64,000 nucleotides of DNA, from positions 2,294,001 to 2,358,000 of the forward strand of contig OX337237.1 of the NCBI GenBank assembly GCA_946965045.2, given 5' to 3'. The position numbers and the translations under genes are program-made. This document shows, in pieces, positions 55,270-64,000 of the stretch (position 1 is the stretch's first letter; each line of letters starts with the position of its first letter). The notes beneath the pieces are model-generated. The model worked only from the letters and a program-made list of their open reading frames with translations. It ran no database searches and was not told the DNA's origin. Source of the stretch: Epithemia pelagica (lineage: Eukaryota; Bacillariophyta; Bacillariophyceae; Surirellales; Surirellaceae).

Positions 55270-55648
55270 AGTCAAAGTACACAGGATACTCTGTAGTAGC
55301 TAGGGGTAGTACCTATATTGGCGTGGAGGTGATCAAGTCTCCACGACAATACACTAGAGAAGTTGTTTCACAACTTTCTGTTTGTTGATACTATAAGCTC
55401 TAGGTTTAGGAACTACATTCGATTCCTCATTTGATTCCTCACGAGGAATCAATTCCTCATTTACTCATGGAGGTTAGTTTGGAACCATTGATGCCAATGG
55501 CTAGAGCTTGGTTACTATGCGACGGGCAATGCCTTCTCTGGTAGTAAGGCATTGCTCTTGGATACATAGTGGGGACACGATTCTATGTCTCACAGATTCG
55601 AATCGTGACTGCCATATCGCCTGTCCGTCACACTGATTAACCGCGACT
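55270..55648 (-). repeat. 5' LTR of the copia element
   Basis: 379 bp, paired with 46620-46998. The element leader starts GGTTATTACG on the minus strand; together with the last LTR base this gives TGGTTATTACG, where a tRNA primer site would lie. Confidence 0.95.
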
Positions 55649-56829
55649 GTTCCTTCTTCTTCTTGTCGATGCGGCAGCACATCCAAGGTCGTCCGGTTCG
55701 CTTTTACAGTGTTGGTTCTTCTCCTAGTATGGAGGTGTTTGGTCCCTCGATATGATGTTCCATCCTTAACAAGAACCAATAACTTTGATGAACAATCCTG
55801 TGCAGTAGGCATTTGGAATCAAGACACACTGCGGTTGGAAGAGAATCCCGAGTGTCCTCCTTCCCATGAATTGCTGCACATGTCGAGACCACCCACCAAC
55901 AAGACATTGACATTTTTGCTATTGCACTACAATGACAATTTCGATTTGGCCAATCAGCTGCATGAGTGGCGGACTTTCTCTCAATCAGCTCTGAATTCTA
56001 TTCAATTCCTCATAGTGGATGATGGTAGTGCTCCCCAACATTCGGCAGCCCATGTCTTGCAGGCCAATCGAGAAATTGCCAAACACTTTGATATTCTCGT
56101 GTATCGCATTGATCAAAATTTGCAATGGAATATTGGAGGAGCTCGGAATTTGAGATTTTGGATGGCCGATACACCGTGGGTCTTTATGAATGATGCCGAT
56201 ATTCAAGTCAAACCGGAAACAATGGACTTTGTGAACCAACTAGTGACCGAGAGTAGGAATCGAACCGATCCTCAACATGTCTACCTCTATTTTCAACGAT
56301 ATAGGGGTGATTCAAGGTACAAACCACATCCTGCCATTATGTTGCTGCGTCGACAGGATTACTGGAGACTGGGTGGGTGCGACGAAGACTTTGTGGGGCA
56401 CTATGGACAGACTGATGTCCATTTTCGACTCAAAATCGAACGATCACCGAACGTACAAGGACTAGAGATTCACAAACGAATGTCAAAGGAAAACGTTCCA
56501 GCACTTGTGCAAAGGAATGGGGATAGCGTTTGTCCATCGGAAATGAATTGTTTGATACAGTACAAGGGGCCAACTCCGAATCGTGATACCGCACACAACG
56601 AAAAACTCTATGCGAAAAAGGTAGAGGTGGGACGCTGGTCAACCAAGTGTTCGCGCTTTACGTGGAAACGCATAACTTGAGAGACATATGCATCGGTATG
56701 ATCCATACTTTCTAGAAGAAGTTATATTCCCAGCGATCAACATTGCTTTGAGCAGAGGGCCTTGTGAGGTACACCCAACACGTGCTTTTTCCAACGCAAT
56801 TAGATGGTGCTATTCGGCCTTGGTCTAAA

Positions 56830-58890
56830 TTAGCACCTGATTCGAGACTCGGCACGCGAATTAAGATTTCCTCCTGCTCCAAACACAAATCGGTCCGACG
56901 TTTTGTACGGTGTATCCACCAGTCCTTGGACATAATCGAGCAAAAAGATAACAGCAAACTCCTCAAACGTCTGGCGAAGCAACTCAAAAAGACTATCGAT
57001 ATCAATGTAGGTATCTCGTAGGTTTGCCCCAACTTTCAAAACGTTGTTAAACGAAAAATAAACGGTGCTCATATCTTCACTTGGTGGTGGGAGACATGAG
57101 CTTCCCAGGTCAAACCTCAATGGCGATACATCTAGGACAATGACATCATCAGGTAGGTGAGTCTCAAGAAACAATGTCGTGGCATCCCTCAAATCTTTCT
57201 GCGAAGTCCTTATGTCTGCGATTGATGTCGAGTTTGGAACAGTCAGTGAAATTGAGAACCTTGTGCGAGCGACCACATAGTCCACAAGAGGATCATCAGT
57301 GAATTCATCATGTGATTCAAGCATAGACATCCCGAACGACTCGGTCGAGTCAAATGCGGAGGAACCAATTTCATCTACGCTTTGAACGTAGGCGGCCAAA
57401 TCTTGAGCCACGGTGGGTGGGAGGAAATCCCAGAGATCATCCTGCCCAAAGGCGTTTGGATCCCCTTGATATGTCACTGTGATTCTCCGAAATCCCAGCA
57501 GGTTCAAAGTGCCATATGTAATCCGCAAAGGAGACCATTCGGCAGAAACATATTGAAACGTTGCATTTTCTATCGATTGAAGAAAGTGAGACGACAACGT
57601 CTCATTGCAAAATGCCAATGTCCACTCTGACAATTGCCGGTAGTCGTCGATAGTCAACATGTTAACGTCAATGGGAAAGTTCCCATCATTATTTGGAAGA
57701 GCATAAATCTTTACGAAATCGAGGCGTGCTATCCTCTTTGGTAGCGTCGACTGTGGTTGTTTGCCTTTATCTAAATCTGCTGCACCGTTCATCTTTCCAG
57801 AGCCCTGGACTTCCGGACGATCGTGTCCTCCAGAACCTTTGACATCCACACTGTCATCATCGTCCATGAATGGAAACTTGGGCTCCGGTGCGCCTCCCTT
57901 GTTTGGTATCACCACAGTGAGGACAATCAAAACGAGTGCCACAGCCACAAAACAAACGAACATTACCCACATAAAGTTTCTTGACCTGTCGGACTCCATT
58001 CCCTCTTCTACAAGTTCGGCCTTGACAGCTTCAGCCGCCATACTTCGTCTTACTTCTTCTTTGATCCGATCTCGTTCTTGACGATCCAGGGTTTCCGCCA
58101 ATTCCGCTGTGAATACCAACTCATCTGGTATTGGTTCTTCTTCCAGATCTCCGCCATACACAACTCCAAAGAAATTGTGGCCTTCCAATTGAATGCCGGA
58201 CTCCTCATTTTCACTTATCCTGAAACTCGAACTACTAGAATCCGAAGATGAATCGGACGCAGTCCTTCCTCCCGGATAGATCCGAAACGCACCAGGTTGT
58301 GAAAAGTGAGTTGTGACAAAGGCTGGGAGTTGTGGTTGCTCTTGGTCGACATCATCCAATGAAATACTGTTGCGAATATTGGTATTGATTCGGTCTGTGA
58401 TCGACTGTCTTGGAGCTTCGTTTTCATTGCTATTGTTGCTTGATACCAAGGTTTCCACAGCAGGGTGTTCCTCTATGGGCAGTTCCGGTGACTCTCTGGA
58501 AGTAATAGAACTAGACCTTTCTCGGCCAGAAGTTGTCGGCAGTTCTGCACTATTGTCAACGAGTTTTACTTGACACTCTATGTTCTGTTGCACTTTGTTG
58601 TTGATTCTTGGAGCCGTCTCACGCTCTGAGTCCTGACAAGAATTCTTGGGACGGTTCAGCCATACCGCAAGATCATGATCAGAATGATCACCCGCCCCTT
58701 TTTGGAAACATCTTCCATGAGGGAGTTGTGCCTCAGGTAGGCTTGATGAGGCATGTGTCGAATGGTTGATGTCAGTGCTGTCAACCTGATTGTCATAGTT
58801 TTGTTCTTCACTATTCAAGGAGTCTTGATCCTCATCATTTGACTTCTCTCTCTTGTTGTTCGAATTGCTTTTCTCGTTGCTGTCTACCAT
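56830..58890 (-). CDS. Single-pass membrane protein with disordered cytosolic tail
   Basis: 686 residues from the ATG at 58890. Residues 1-245 are Ser/Asn/Asp/Glu-rich and disordered, with a QPGAFRIYPGG motif near 198. Residues 250-300 are acidic and helical (DELVFTAELAETLDRQERDRIKEEVRRSM). The transmembrane helix is at about 306-329 (FMWVMFVCFVAVALVLIVLTVVIP). The remaining 355 residues form a soluble domain of unknown fold with N-x-S/T sequons. The tail, PGAF motif and TAELxE helix before the membrane resemble, from memory, the N-terminal halves of diatom LRR receptor-like proteins, but no leucine-rich repeats follow. Role unknown; a cell-surface function is inferred. It converges with the glycosyltransferase 150 bp away. 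Confidence 0.75.
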   Translation of the reverse strand: MVDSNEKSNSNNKREKSNDEDQDSLNSEEQNYDNQVDSTDINHSTHASSSLPEAQLPHGRCFQKGAGDHSDHDLAVWLNRPKNSCQDSERETAPRINNKVQQNIECQVKLVDNSAELPTTSGRERSSSITSRESPELPIEEHPAVETLVSSNNSNENEAPRQSITDRINTNIRNSISLDDVDQEQPQLPAFVTTHFSQPGAFRIYPGGRTASDSSSDSSSSSFRISENEESGIQLEGHNFFGVVYGGDLEEEPIPDELVFTAELAETLDRQERDRIKEEVRRSMAAEAVKAELVEEGMESDRSRNFMWVMFVCFVAVALVLIVLTVVIPNKGGAPEPKFPFMDDDDSVDVKGSGGHDRPEVQGSGKMNGAADLDKGKQPQSTLPKRIARLDFVKIYALPNNDGNFPIDVNMLTIDDYRQLSEWTLAFCNETLSSHFLQSIENATFQYVSAEWSPLRITYGTLNLLGFRRITVTYQGDPNAFGQDDLWDFLPPTVAQDLAAYVQSVDEIGSSAFDSTESFGMSMLESHDEFTDDPLVDYVVARTRFSISLTVPNSTSIADIRTSQKDLRDATTLFLETHLPDDVIVLDVSPLRFDLGSSCLPPPSEDMSTVYFSFNNVLKVGANLRDTYIDIDSLFELLRQTFEEFAVIFLLDYVQGLVDTPYKTSDRFVFGAGGNLNSRAESRIRC

Positions 58891-59793
58891 AGTCGTGCTG
58901 CTGCTAGAAGGCAAGATCTAGGGAGACAACTTAGGAGAGGGGACGAAAGGTAAACGGAAGAAGCTCTGCTGAAGAGATTTCCATGTTTGCGATATCTCAC
59001 ATCTGCGATATCTCACAAAGTGTTTTGGCATAGCTCGGAGCGACGCCAAGCCAACCGGTGTGAAAGTCATCTTTCTCTCAACATCATCCCATTTTTCACA
59101 AGCTTTAAAAGCAGAGATGAGTAGGGAAAACATAATGATTCTCTAATCTTGGAAAGACTCATTAAGGGGAACAATCAGAAAAAGAATCACCTGAAGGGTG
59201 CACAAAGAGTCTTTGTTGGGGTAAGATTCATATTGACCTCCCAGCGGGGTTGATTTTTTAGGGTGCTAGAGAGTCATTTTCTACGAGGCGCACATCGGGT
59301 CGAATACACGTTGTCGATTGTCGAGCAAAGATCGATGATAAGCACGTCGTCAAGTTTTGTGCAAAGATCGATGAGACGATCAATTCATGATGGAGATTGT
59401 GGAGAATGATCGTGTCCCGCCACCACTGCACCGTGTCCTTACCTCTTGGATCTGTGTCAAACTCATGCGCACATCTTGAATGACCAGCTACCAGCCAAAG
59501 CCCGATCTATCATTGCATTTTGCCTCCCCATTAGCAGGACGGTAAAGAACTCTTTCAACCAAGTTGGGTGATCAAAGAACTCTGCCGCCGATAACGGAGG
59601 AGGAGTGGCTGCTTCTCCTTGCCGTCGCAATGCTCGTCTGATTGGGGACTCGGCATACCACTCGTCACCAATTACGAACCAAATTTCCCGAAATGTATGA
59701 GAATTGAGCGAACGAGTTTCTGGGGTCTCACATTACGGAATGCGGCTCTGGAATCACGCAGGACATTGCTCTCTCCAAATTAGCTGCTTTGAG
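58891..59793. other. Intergenic, about 0.9 kb
   Basis: No supportable gene. It holds the promoter of the membrane protein and the 3' flank of the orphan gene. A repeated atctgcgatatctcacat/gcgatatctcac pair occurs at 58990-59020, and two near copies of a 'gcaaagatcgatga' motif occur at about 59324 and 59362. Confidence 0.45.
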
Positions 59794-61041
59794 TCAAGGA
59801 GCAAGATTCACGTCAAAGTATGCCCGCACGTATCCAAGATGAATAGTGAAATCTCGTCCATGAGCGGGTACAGGAAAAGCGTTACCATTGACGTCGACAA
59901 CGCCATCCAGGAGATCCTCCTGGAGAATTTGTACAGTGTCACTTGCGACAGTGTGGGCTGCGGGATGAACAAGCGCAGCAGCAGGAACTTGCTGAAGCGT
60001 CCCACGTTGAGTACAGAAAGCTCGCGCAGACTGCCGACTGAGTTCACAAGTACCAAAAGACCAGGCCCGAATGAACGTCGCCTGACTTCCTGGAGCATTG
60101 TTTATGCCACGTCGCCACAAGAGGGCAATGGCCGCAAAGGGTCGCTTTGCTCCACCCACGAGTGGTGGGCCACTTCGTTTGTAAACCTTGATCGCCATAG
60201 CAAAATCAGCCACAGGTTGCAACAGACATTCACTGACTTGCTCCATCAATTCTTTGGGACCCCTGTGCTCATACTCAAGATCAATCACTAATGATGCTCG
60301 TAGTTGCTGTGGCCGTCCTTGAGGGGGGAAAGTGCGTTGAATCACACTATCCGCTGCCACCTTGGCGCCTGATATTAGCACTCTTGTGCCGTCACTTCCG
60401 GCCGTAAAGATGGGATTATCCATGCCGTATTGACTGGAAAAAAGAAAGCAACTCAAAACGAATGGTGCAACAGCATTGCCATGCACAATGTCGCTTGCAA
60501 ACTTGGCGATCAAAAGATCACCTTCTACCGTCAAGGCGTACCAAAGCTTTTTAATGGGAGTCTCTGTCAGGGCGAGCCTTTCCATTTCAGTCGAAGGTAC
60601 TTTCCTGCAATTCCTGGCTACTAAAACATAATTCAAACCGTCAATGCCCTCCTCTTCGTCCCGACAGCGCCGCAGTGCCTCCAATGCTCCTAGACGAAGT
60701 TGCTCTTTGCACATTTGCTTCGGTTTGTAAGATTGCGTTAGTTTCCGACTCTTATTGTCGAGTTTGTAACGTCGCAGCTCGGCCTCAACGGCAGCATCCC
60801 AAAGGCTTCTGAGGCCAACAAGGTAAAGATCGCCATTCATTCTGTCAATTTCATATTTAAGAGAAAAAATTCCCGTTCCTGCGAGAGCACGCTGTTCAAT
60901 TTCTGGTGGAGGGGGACCATGCCTACGACGCATTACAAGAAGTCGCTGCGAAGGGTCTTGTTGCCCACGTCTTCTCACAAACTCCATAGCTCTCTCCTTC
61001 AATAGGTTCTCGAGGCGAGTGCTACTGACAGTAAAATCCAT
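59794..61041 (-). CDS. Orphan protein, 415 residues, function unknown
   Basis: Single exon from the ATG at 61041 (MDFTVSSTRLENLLKERAMEFVRRR) to 59794. The mixed alpha/beta pattern suggests a folded enzyme-like protein rather than noise: LALTETPIKKLWYALTVEGDLLIAKFASDIVHG in the middle, HRGPKELMEQVSECLLQPVADFAMAIKVYKR around residue 265, and FTIHLGYVRAYFDV at the end. No signal peptide or membrane segment. I recognise no catalytic motif. It lies head to head with the FAM210-like gene. Confidence 0.65.
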   Translation of the reverse strand: MDFTVSSTRLENLLKERAMEFVRRRGQQDPSQRLLVMRRRHGPPPPEIEQRALAGTGIFSLKYEIDRMNGDLYLVGLRSLWDAAVEAELRRYKLDNKSRKLTQSYKPKQMCKEQLRLGALEALRRCRDEEEGIDGLNYVLVARNCRKVPSTEMERLALTETPIKKLWYALTVEGDLLIAKFASDIVHGNAVAPFVLSCFLFSSQYGMDNPIFTAGSDGTRVLISGAKVAADSVIQRTFPPQGRPQQLRASLVIDLEYEHRGPKELMEQVSECLLQPVADFAMAIKVYKRSGPPLVGGAKRPFAAIALLWRRGINNAPGSQATFIRAWSFGTCELSRQSARAFCTQRGTLQQVPAAALVHPAAHTVASDTVQILQEDLLDGVVDVNGNAFPVPAHGRDFTIHLGYVRAYFDVNLAP

Positions 61042-61591
61042 GCTACGGTCGTTCGTTTGGCTGGATTGTTATTTTGTTGTGGCCCCATTGTCATCTTGTG
61101 GTTGCTCGAAAATTCGAAAAGTGAGAGACGATTCATGGCACAAAATACGAGGCGAGGCCGGCGTTCAGATTGCAGATGGCAGGCTGACGTTCTGACATGG
61201 CAGGCGCTTTGGGAAAGAAACACAAAGAACGCTCGAAGGACAGAAATATACTTGTACAATACACCTACACCGCCCTCGGTGTGTGTGGTGACAGACAGAC
61301 GGTCGACCCTCGCGATATGGTTTATGGGGGTGGGTTTGAGGGGTATTTGTGGTTGTTTCGGGGGTGGCGGTGTGGTGTCTGTCGAAAGTACACGTGGTGT
61401 GACTGTGTCGTGCGTCGAGATGAACAGGGTGTGTCGTTCGTCCGGAATCATCCATTTTTGCGAACGAGAAAGAACGCCTCACATACTCACAACATTCCAA
61501 CAACAACACGAAGAGATCAATCCGCTAGCACTCCCCTGACAATCTATCCATCCCAGAGTAAAGAAAAGAAAGATAAGATTACGTCTCTGGT
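61042..61591. promoter_or_regulatory. Divergent promoter region, orphan/FAM210-like
   Basis: 550 bp between opposed ATGs. A GTGTGTGG/GGGTGG-rich stretch (61278-61400) stands out on the plus strand. Short ORFs here on both strands look like composition artefacts. Confidence 0.4.
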
Positions 61592-62761
61592 ATGAGTTTG
61601 CTCTCATCGCTGCAGGCTCGCAGCTCAAAAATGATTGGGGCCAGTTCAAATCTTGTTAGAGTAACCGGTCGAAGGCCGACGACGCTCAGTTCCTTCAGAT
61701 TGAAGCCTTTGGATCACCGTTCCAACAATTTTGGTGGCGACTTCCCTTCTTCTCTTCAAAGTCGGTCTCTCTACGACATAGGATCTCACCGACGAGATGA
61801 GGAGAAAGAAGAAAGGAAGAGGTCATGGCGTTCTCCGTCTGAAAGATGCAACAATGGCACTTTTGACAATAGTAATCTTGGAGAATCTTTATCACCATGG
61901 GTGCAAGTGCAACGTCGAGATTTGATGACAGTTTCTTCTATCAGAACCAATAAGCGGGAAGAGTTCGTATGTGCAGTTCCTCTGTCGGAAGGATCTTCTC
62001 TGCAGTTTTATCACTCGTGTCATCACGTGCATTCTGCTTCCTTATCCTCCACCTCTTCTTCAACATCATCGTCCTCGACATCTTCGTCATCGACATCATC
62101 GCACGGCAGTAATGACGATGACCACAATGATGATCACCCTCATCACAAACGAACTTGGCGCGAACGTTACAAGGAAGGGACGGCATCAGTGCGTGCTCAA
62201 GCAAAACATTTGCGAGAAAATGCACAAGCCTCCTTGACGGAATTCCGGGAGCATCCTGGAGAATCGGTCAAGGAAGGTGCCAAAAGCTTTTCGGGTATGA
62301 TGAAAGCTTATGGACCCGTCTTTGCAGGCGTCCATGTGAGCTTGTACTTTGCCACCATTGCCGGCTTGTTTGTGGGTGTCGATTCGGGCTTGCTCGATCC
62401 AGTCTACCTCATCAATCTGTTGGGGAATGCCGATACTTCCGCCACTGGTGTGGCCACGGAAACAAAAAATACTGTCGATGTCGTGGTTGAATGGATGCAA
62501 GCGCACACGTGGACCCAAGGCCTGGCGCCTGTCATTGAACGGAATCCTCATTTTGCCAGTTTCGCTGTGGCATGGATTACGGTCAAATTTACCGAACCAA
62601 TACGATTACCCATTTCCCTCTTTTTGACTCCACGTTTGGCCAGATACTTGGGCATCAAAGCCAAGTCCGAGACTCCTAGTGACGAGAAGAATGAGGATAC
62701 AACGGCGGCCGCCAAGGACTCTATAGAGACGGACGAAAAGTCAAATTCCTCCACAAAATAG
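61592..62761 (+). CDS. FAM210-like (DUF1279) membrane protein, probably mitochondrial
   Basis: 389 residues, single exon. The N-terminus (1-60) is rich in Ser, Arg and Leu with few acids, like a mitochondrial presequence. A Ser/Thr run (151-170) and an Asp/His patch (172-186) follow, then a charged helix (WRERYKEGTASVRAQAKHLRENAQ). Residues 230-354 match DUF1279: MMKAYGPVFAGVHVSLYFATIAGLFVGV, then HFASFAVAWITVKFTEPIRLPISLFLTPRLARYLG. Animal FAM210A/B proteins of this family sit in mitochondria and affect translation or respiration; the exact activity is not established here. The C-terminus is acidic and disordered. Confidence 0.82.
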   Translation: MSLLSSLQARSSKMIGASSNLVRVTGRRPTTLSSFRLKPLDHRSNNFGGDFPSSLQSRSLYDIGSHRRDEEKEERKRSWRSPSERCNNGTFDNSNLGESLSPWVQVQRRDLMTVSSIRTNKREEFVCAVPLSEGSSLQFYHSCHHVHSASLSSTSSSTSSSSTSSSSTSSHGSNDDDHNDDHPHHKRTWRERYKEGTASVRAQAKHLRENAQASLTEFREHPGESVKEGAKSFSGMMKAYGPVFAGVHVSLYFATIAGLFVGVDSGLLDPVYLINLLGNADTSATGVATETKNTVDVVVEWMQAHTWTQGLAPVIERNPHFASFAVAWITVKFTEPIRLPISLFLTPRLARYLGIKAKSETPSDEKNEDTTAAAKDSIETDEKSNSSTK

Positions 62762-63314
62762 AGAAAACAAACGATTCAGACCTCCATTCATTATCTCGTT
62801 GTTTTGCGACATACATTGACAACTACACTTGGTGTTTTCTGATGATTTTCTTACATCTCTTGTACAGGATAGGGTCTCAACCACACAATAATCTTCCCTT
62901 TCTTTTGACACGCTTCCCAACCACAAACATATACACCCTGAAACTCCAAATATTCACATATGTGCGGAATCTGTTTTCCGCTCACTTGTCACTGAAAACT
63001 GAAATACAAGATATTTAATAGAAATTTTTTTCATCCGCGTAGAGCTTGCTCGAGGAAATTTTGGAACACTTGCGTCACCATTTCATTGTGCGCTGGTTCT
63101 ACGAGAGTTGCAGAGCTGGGTAGAACCAAAGAAAACATTTTAACGACGATAATGTATTCTCTAGGTTTAGAGTGTTTTTGGTTCTAAATTGGAGCATTTG
63201 ACTTTAAAATGACCTCTCGTACAATGTGGAGAAATGTCCTGAAACGACAAGACTTTGAATTTAGAGAAAAGACCTCCCTCTAGGCTCTCTCTTGTTGTTC
63301 TTCTCCTGACATGT
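62762..63314. other. Convergent 3' region
   Basis: 553 bp between the FAM210-like stop and the lipase-like stop. A/T-rich, no gene seen. Confidence 0.5.
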
Positions 63315-64000
63315 TTAGTTGGTGGCGACACCATTTCTCCTGGTACCGCGCGAAGCGGCTGATTTGCTTCGCGTAGTGGAGGCCGTAGATGCCCCTCTCG
63401 ACACGGATCGTCCCCGGTTGCTAGATGCTGTGGTTGTCGTCGTACCATTCTTTTTGCCGTTGGTAGAAGTAGCCTGTTGTTGCTTGGCCACCGATCGAGC
63501 GGTTTTGGTCGATTTGGTGCTTTTTTGTGAACCAATACTGTTGCGACGAGTGGCTGTGGTGGCCTTGGTCGATGCTGTGTTGCTGCTCGCATTGACTCCT
63601 CGCTTGACTGAGCCTGCCCGCGAGACAGAAGCCGATCGAGTGGATTTGGCATCTCCCGCTACCGATTTGATTTGCACTTGGCTTGTTTTCTTCTTTTTAC
63701 TTGAGCCGGCGCCGGATTTTTCCAACGCGTATTGACTGAATTGAGCCATGTCATAAATGGAGGATTGGGTCACTTCGGGAGAATGAGAAGTGAATAAATG
63801 CTGATCGTGAACTCCTCCCGATGTTATGTTGAAGGAAGCTTCGACACCAGCCTTCATGAGCTTAAAATGCATGGCAATGCCCATGTCGCGTAGCATATCC
63901 AACTGATAAACAATGACTTTTGTGGGAGGAAGGCCTTTGAGATCATTCTGAGAGGCACTCATGGGGAAGAGCGCTTTGGATGGTGCGGAATTAGTCTCGT
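63315..64000 (-). CDS. Lipase/esterase-like alpha/beta hydrolase C-terminus with basic Ser/Lys tail, partial
   Basis: The frame is open from the right edge to the stop at 63315, so this is the 3' end of a longer gene. LKGLPPTKVIVYQLDMLRDMGIAMHFKLMKAGVEAS matches the end of hormone-sensitive-lipase-type hydrolases, where the Asp of QLDMLRD is the triad acid. GGVHDQHLF carries the triad His. The nucleophile Ser would be outside the window. After residue ~85 of the visible part, the last 130 residues are a Lys/Ser/Thr/Arg-rich low-complexity tail (KKKKTSQ, SRGTRRN). Such a tail is unusual for this hydrolase family. Confidence 0.65.
   Translation of the reverse strand, partial: ETNSAPSKALFPMSASQNDLKGLPPTKVIVYQLDMLRDMGIAMHFKLMKAGVEASFNITSGGVHDQHLFTSHSPEVTQSSIYDMAQFSQYALEKSGAGSSKKKKTSQVQIKSVAGDAKSTRSASVSRAGSVKRGVNASSNTASTKATTATRRNSIGSQKSTKSTKTARSVAKQQQATSTNGKKNGTTTTTASSNRGRSVSRGASTASTTRSKSAASRGTRRNGVATN

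Larger units (their letters stand above)
46620..55648 (-). mobile_element. Ty1/copia (CoDi-like) LTR retrotransposon
   Basis: 9,029 bp, with 379-bp LTRs at both ends that read identical and a 5-bp target duplication GTTCC (46615-46619 and 55649-55653). Minus-strand order is Gag with CCHC knuckle, protease, integrase, RT, RNase H, which is the copia order. The LTR ends are AGTC...GACT, an inverted 4-mer but not the usual TG...CA. A purine tract (AAGAGGGAG on the minus strand) abuts the 3' LTR, confirming that boundary. An unusually long Gag (over 1,000 residues) and low-complexity spacers match, from memory, diatom CoDi elements. Confidence 0.95.
46543..56680 (+). pseudogene. GT2/GalNAc-transferase-like glycosyltransferase, split by a copia element
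   Basis: Exon parts 46543-46619 and 55654-56680. Taking out the element and one copy of the GTTCC duplication leaves a single open frame of 368 codons from the ATG at 46543 with codon 26 rejoined; no stop and no frame change. The protein has a type II anchor (residues 41-53, just after the break), then TFLLLHYNDN, IVDDGSAP (nucleotide-sugar fold), NIGGARNL, the DXD-like MNDADI, and GGCDEDFVGHYGQTDVHFRL, a galactosyltransferase-type C-terminal motif. It would act in the Golgi; substrate unknown. As it stands, this allele lacks a start codon joined to the catalytic domain. The 3' part begins with GTG at 55709 at best. Confidence 0.9.

Noticed and set aside
55501-55812. Minus ORF of 103 codons overlapping the right LTR
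   Set aside because: It is LTR sequence running into the antisense of the glycosyltransferase; the same first part occurs at 46851-47039.
1-64000. CRISPR array, bacterial operon, prophage or rRNA genes
   Set aside because: No regularly spaced short repeats, no polycistronic layout and no rRNA-like conserved blocks; spliced genes show the DNA is eukaryotic nuclear.

Overview
This window is nuclear DNA from a photosynthetic stramenopile, most likely a pennate diatom. The evidence is: a diatom-type cyclin; nuclear genes whose N-termini carry signal peptides followed by F-containing motifs (AFSVAP, GFAP, GFSV) as used for import into complex plastids; short introns (65-190 bp) in genes such as enolase, TIC110 and EF-P; and CoDi-like Ty1/copia, Ty3/gypsy and other retroelements of the type common in diatom genomes. 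There are no operons and no ribosome-binding-site architecture. I cannot name the species from sequence alone.

Layout. 0-11 kb is transposon territory. A retroelement of unclear class runs off the left edge on the minus strand (gag-like ORF, then an RT with a YVDD core). A complete Ty3/gypsy element with 204-bp LTRs and a CCATA target duplication follows (5304-10938). 12-30 kb is mostly host genes: a diatom cyclin, a 993-aa F-box/CCCH-like protein, a PDZ-domain protein, LIS1, a patatin-like phospholipase, two tandem GT32-type glycosyltransferases (the second frameshifted) and enolase. A 2.06-kb DNA transposon with terminal inverted repeats, an 8-bp target duplication and a perfect internal 636-bp tandem duplication lies between the F-box and PDZ genes. 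30-46 kb holds TIC110, a truncated LINE-like fragment, an ABC-F ATPase, plastid-type EF-P, a 74-aa spliced membrane protein, a His/Gln-rich protein and an FAD oxidoreductase. 46.5-56.7 kb is a GT2-like glycosyltransferase gene split by a 9.03-kb Ty1/copia element inserted at codon 26. 56.8-64 kb holds a single-pass membrane protein, an orphan 415-aa protein, a FAM210-like (DUF1279) protein and the C-terminal part of a lipase-like protein cut by the right edge.

How the genes relate. Several neighbours are head to head: enolase/TIC110, ABC-F/EF-P, oxidoreductase/glycosyltransferase and orphan/FAM210. The ABC-F/EF-P pair is notable because both are predicted plastid factors whose families act at the ribosomal E site. 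I resolved introns by hand in enolase, TIC110, ABC-F, EF-P, LIS1 (a GC-AG intron), the PDZ protein and the small membrane protein. Frameshifts and in-frame stops are confined to transposons and the second GT32 copy; the single-copy host genes read cleanly apart from the one split by the copia element.
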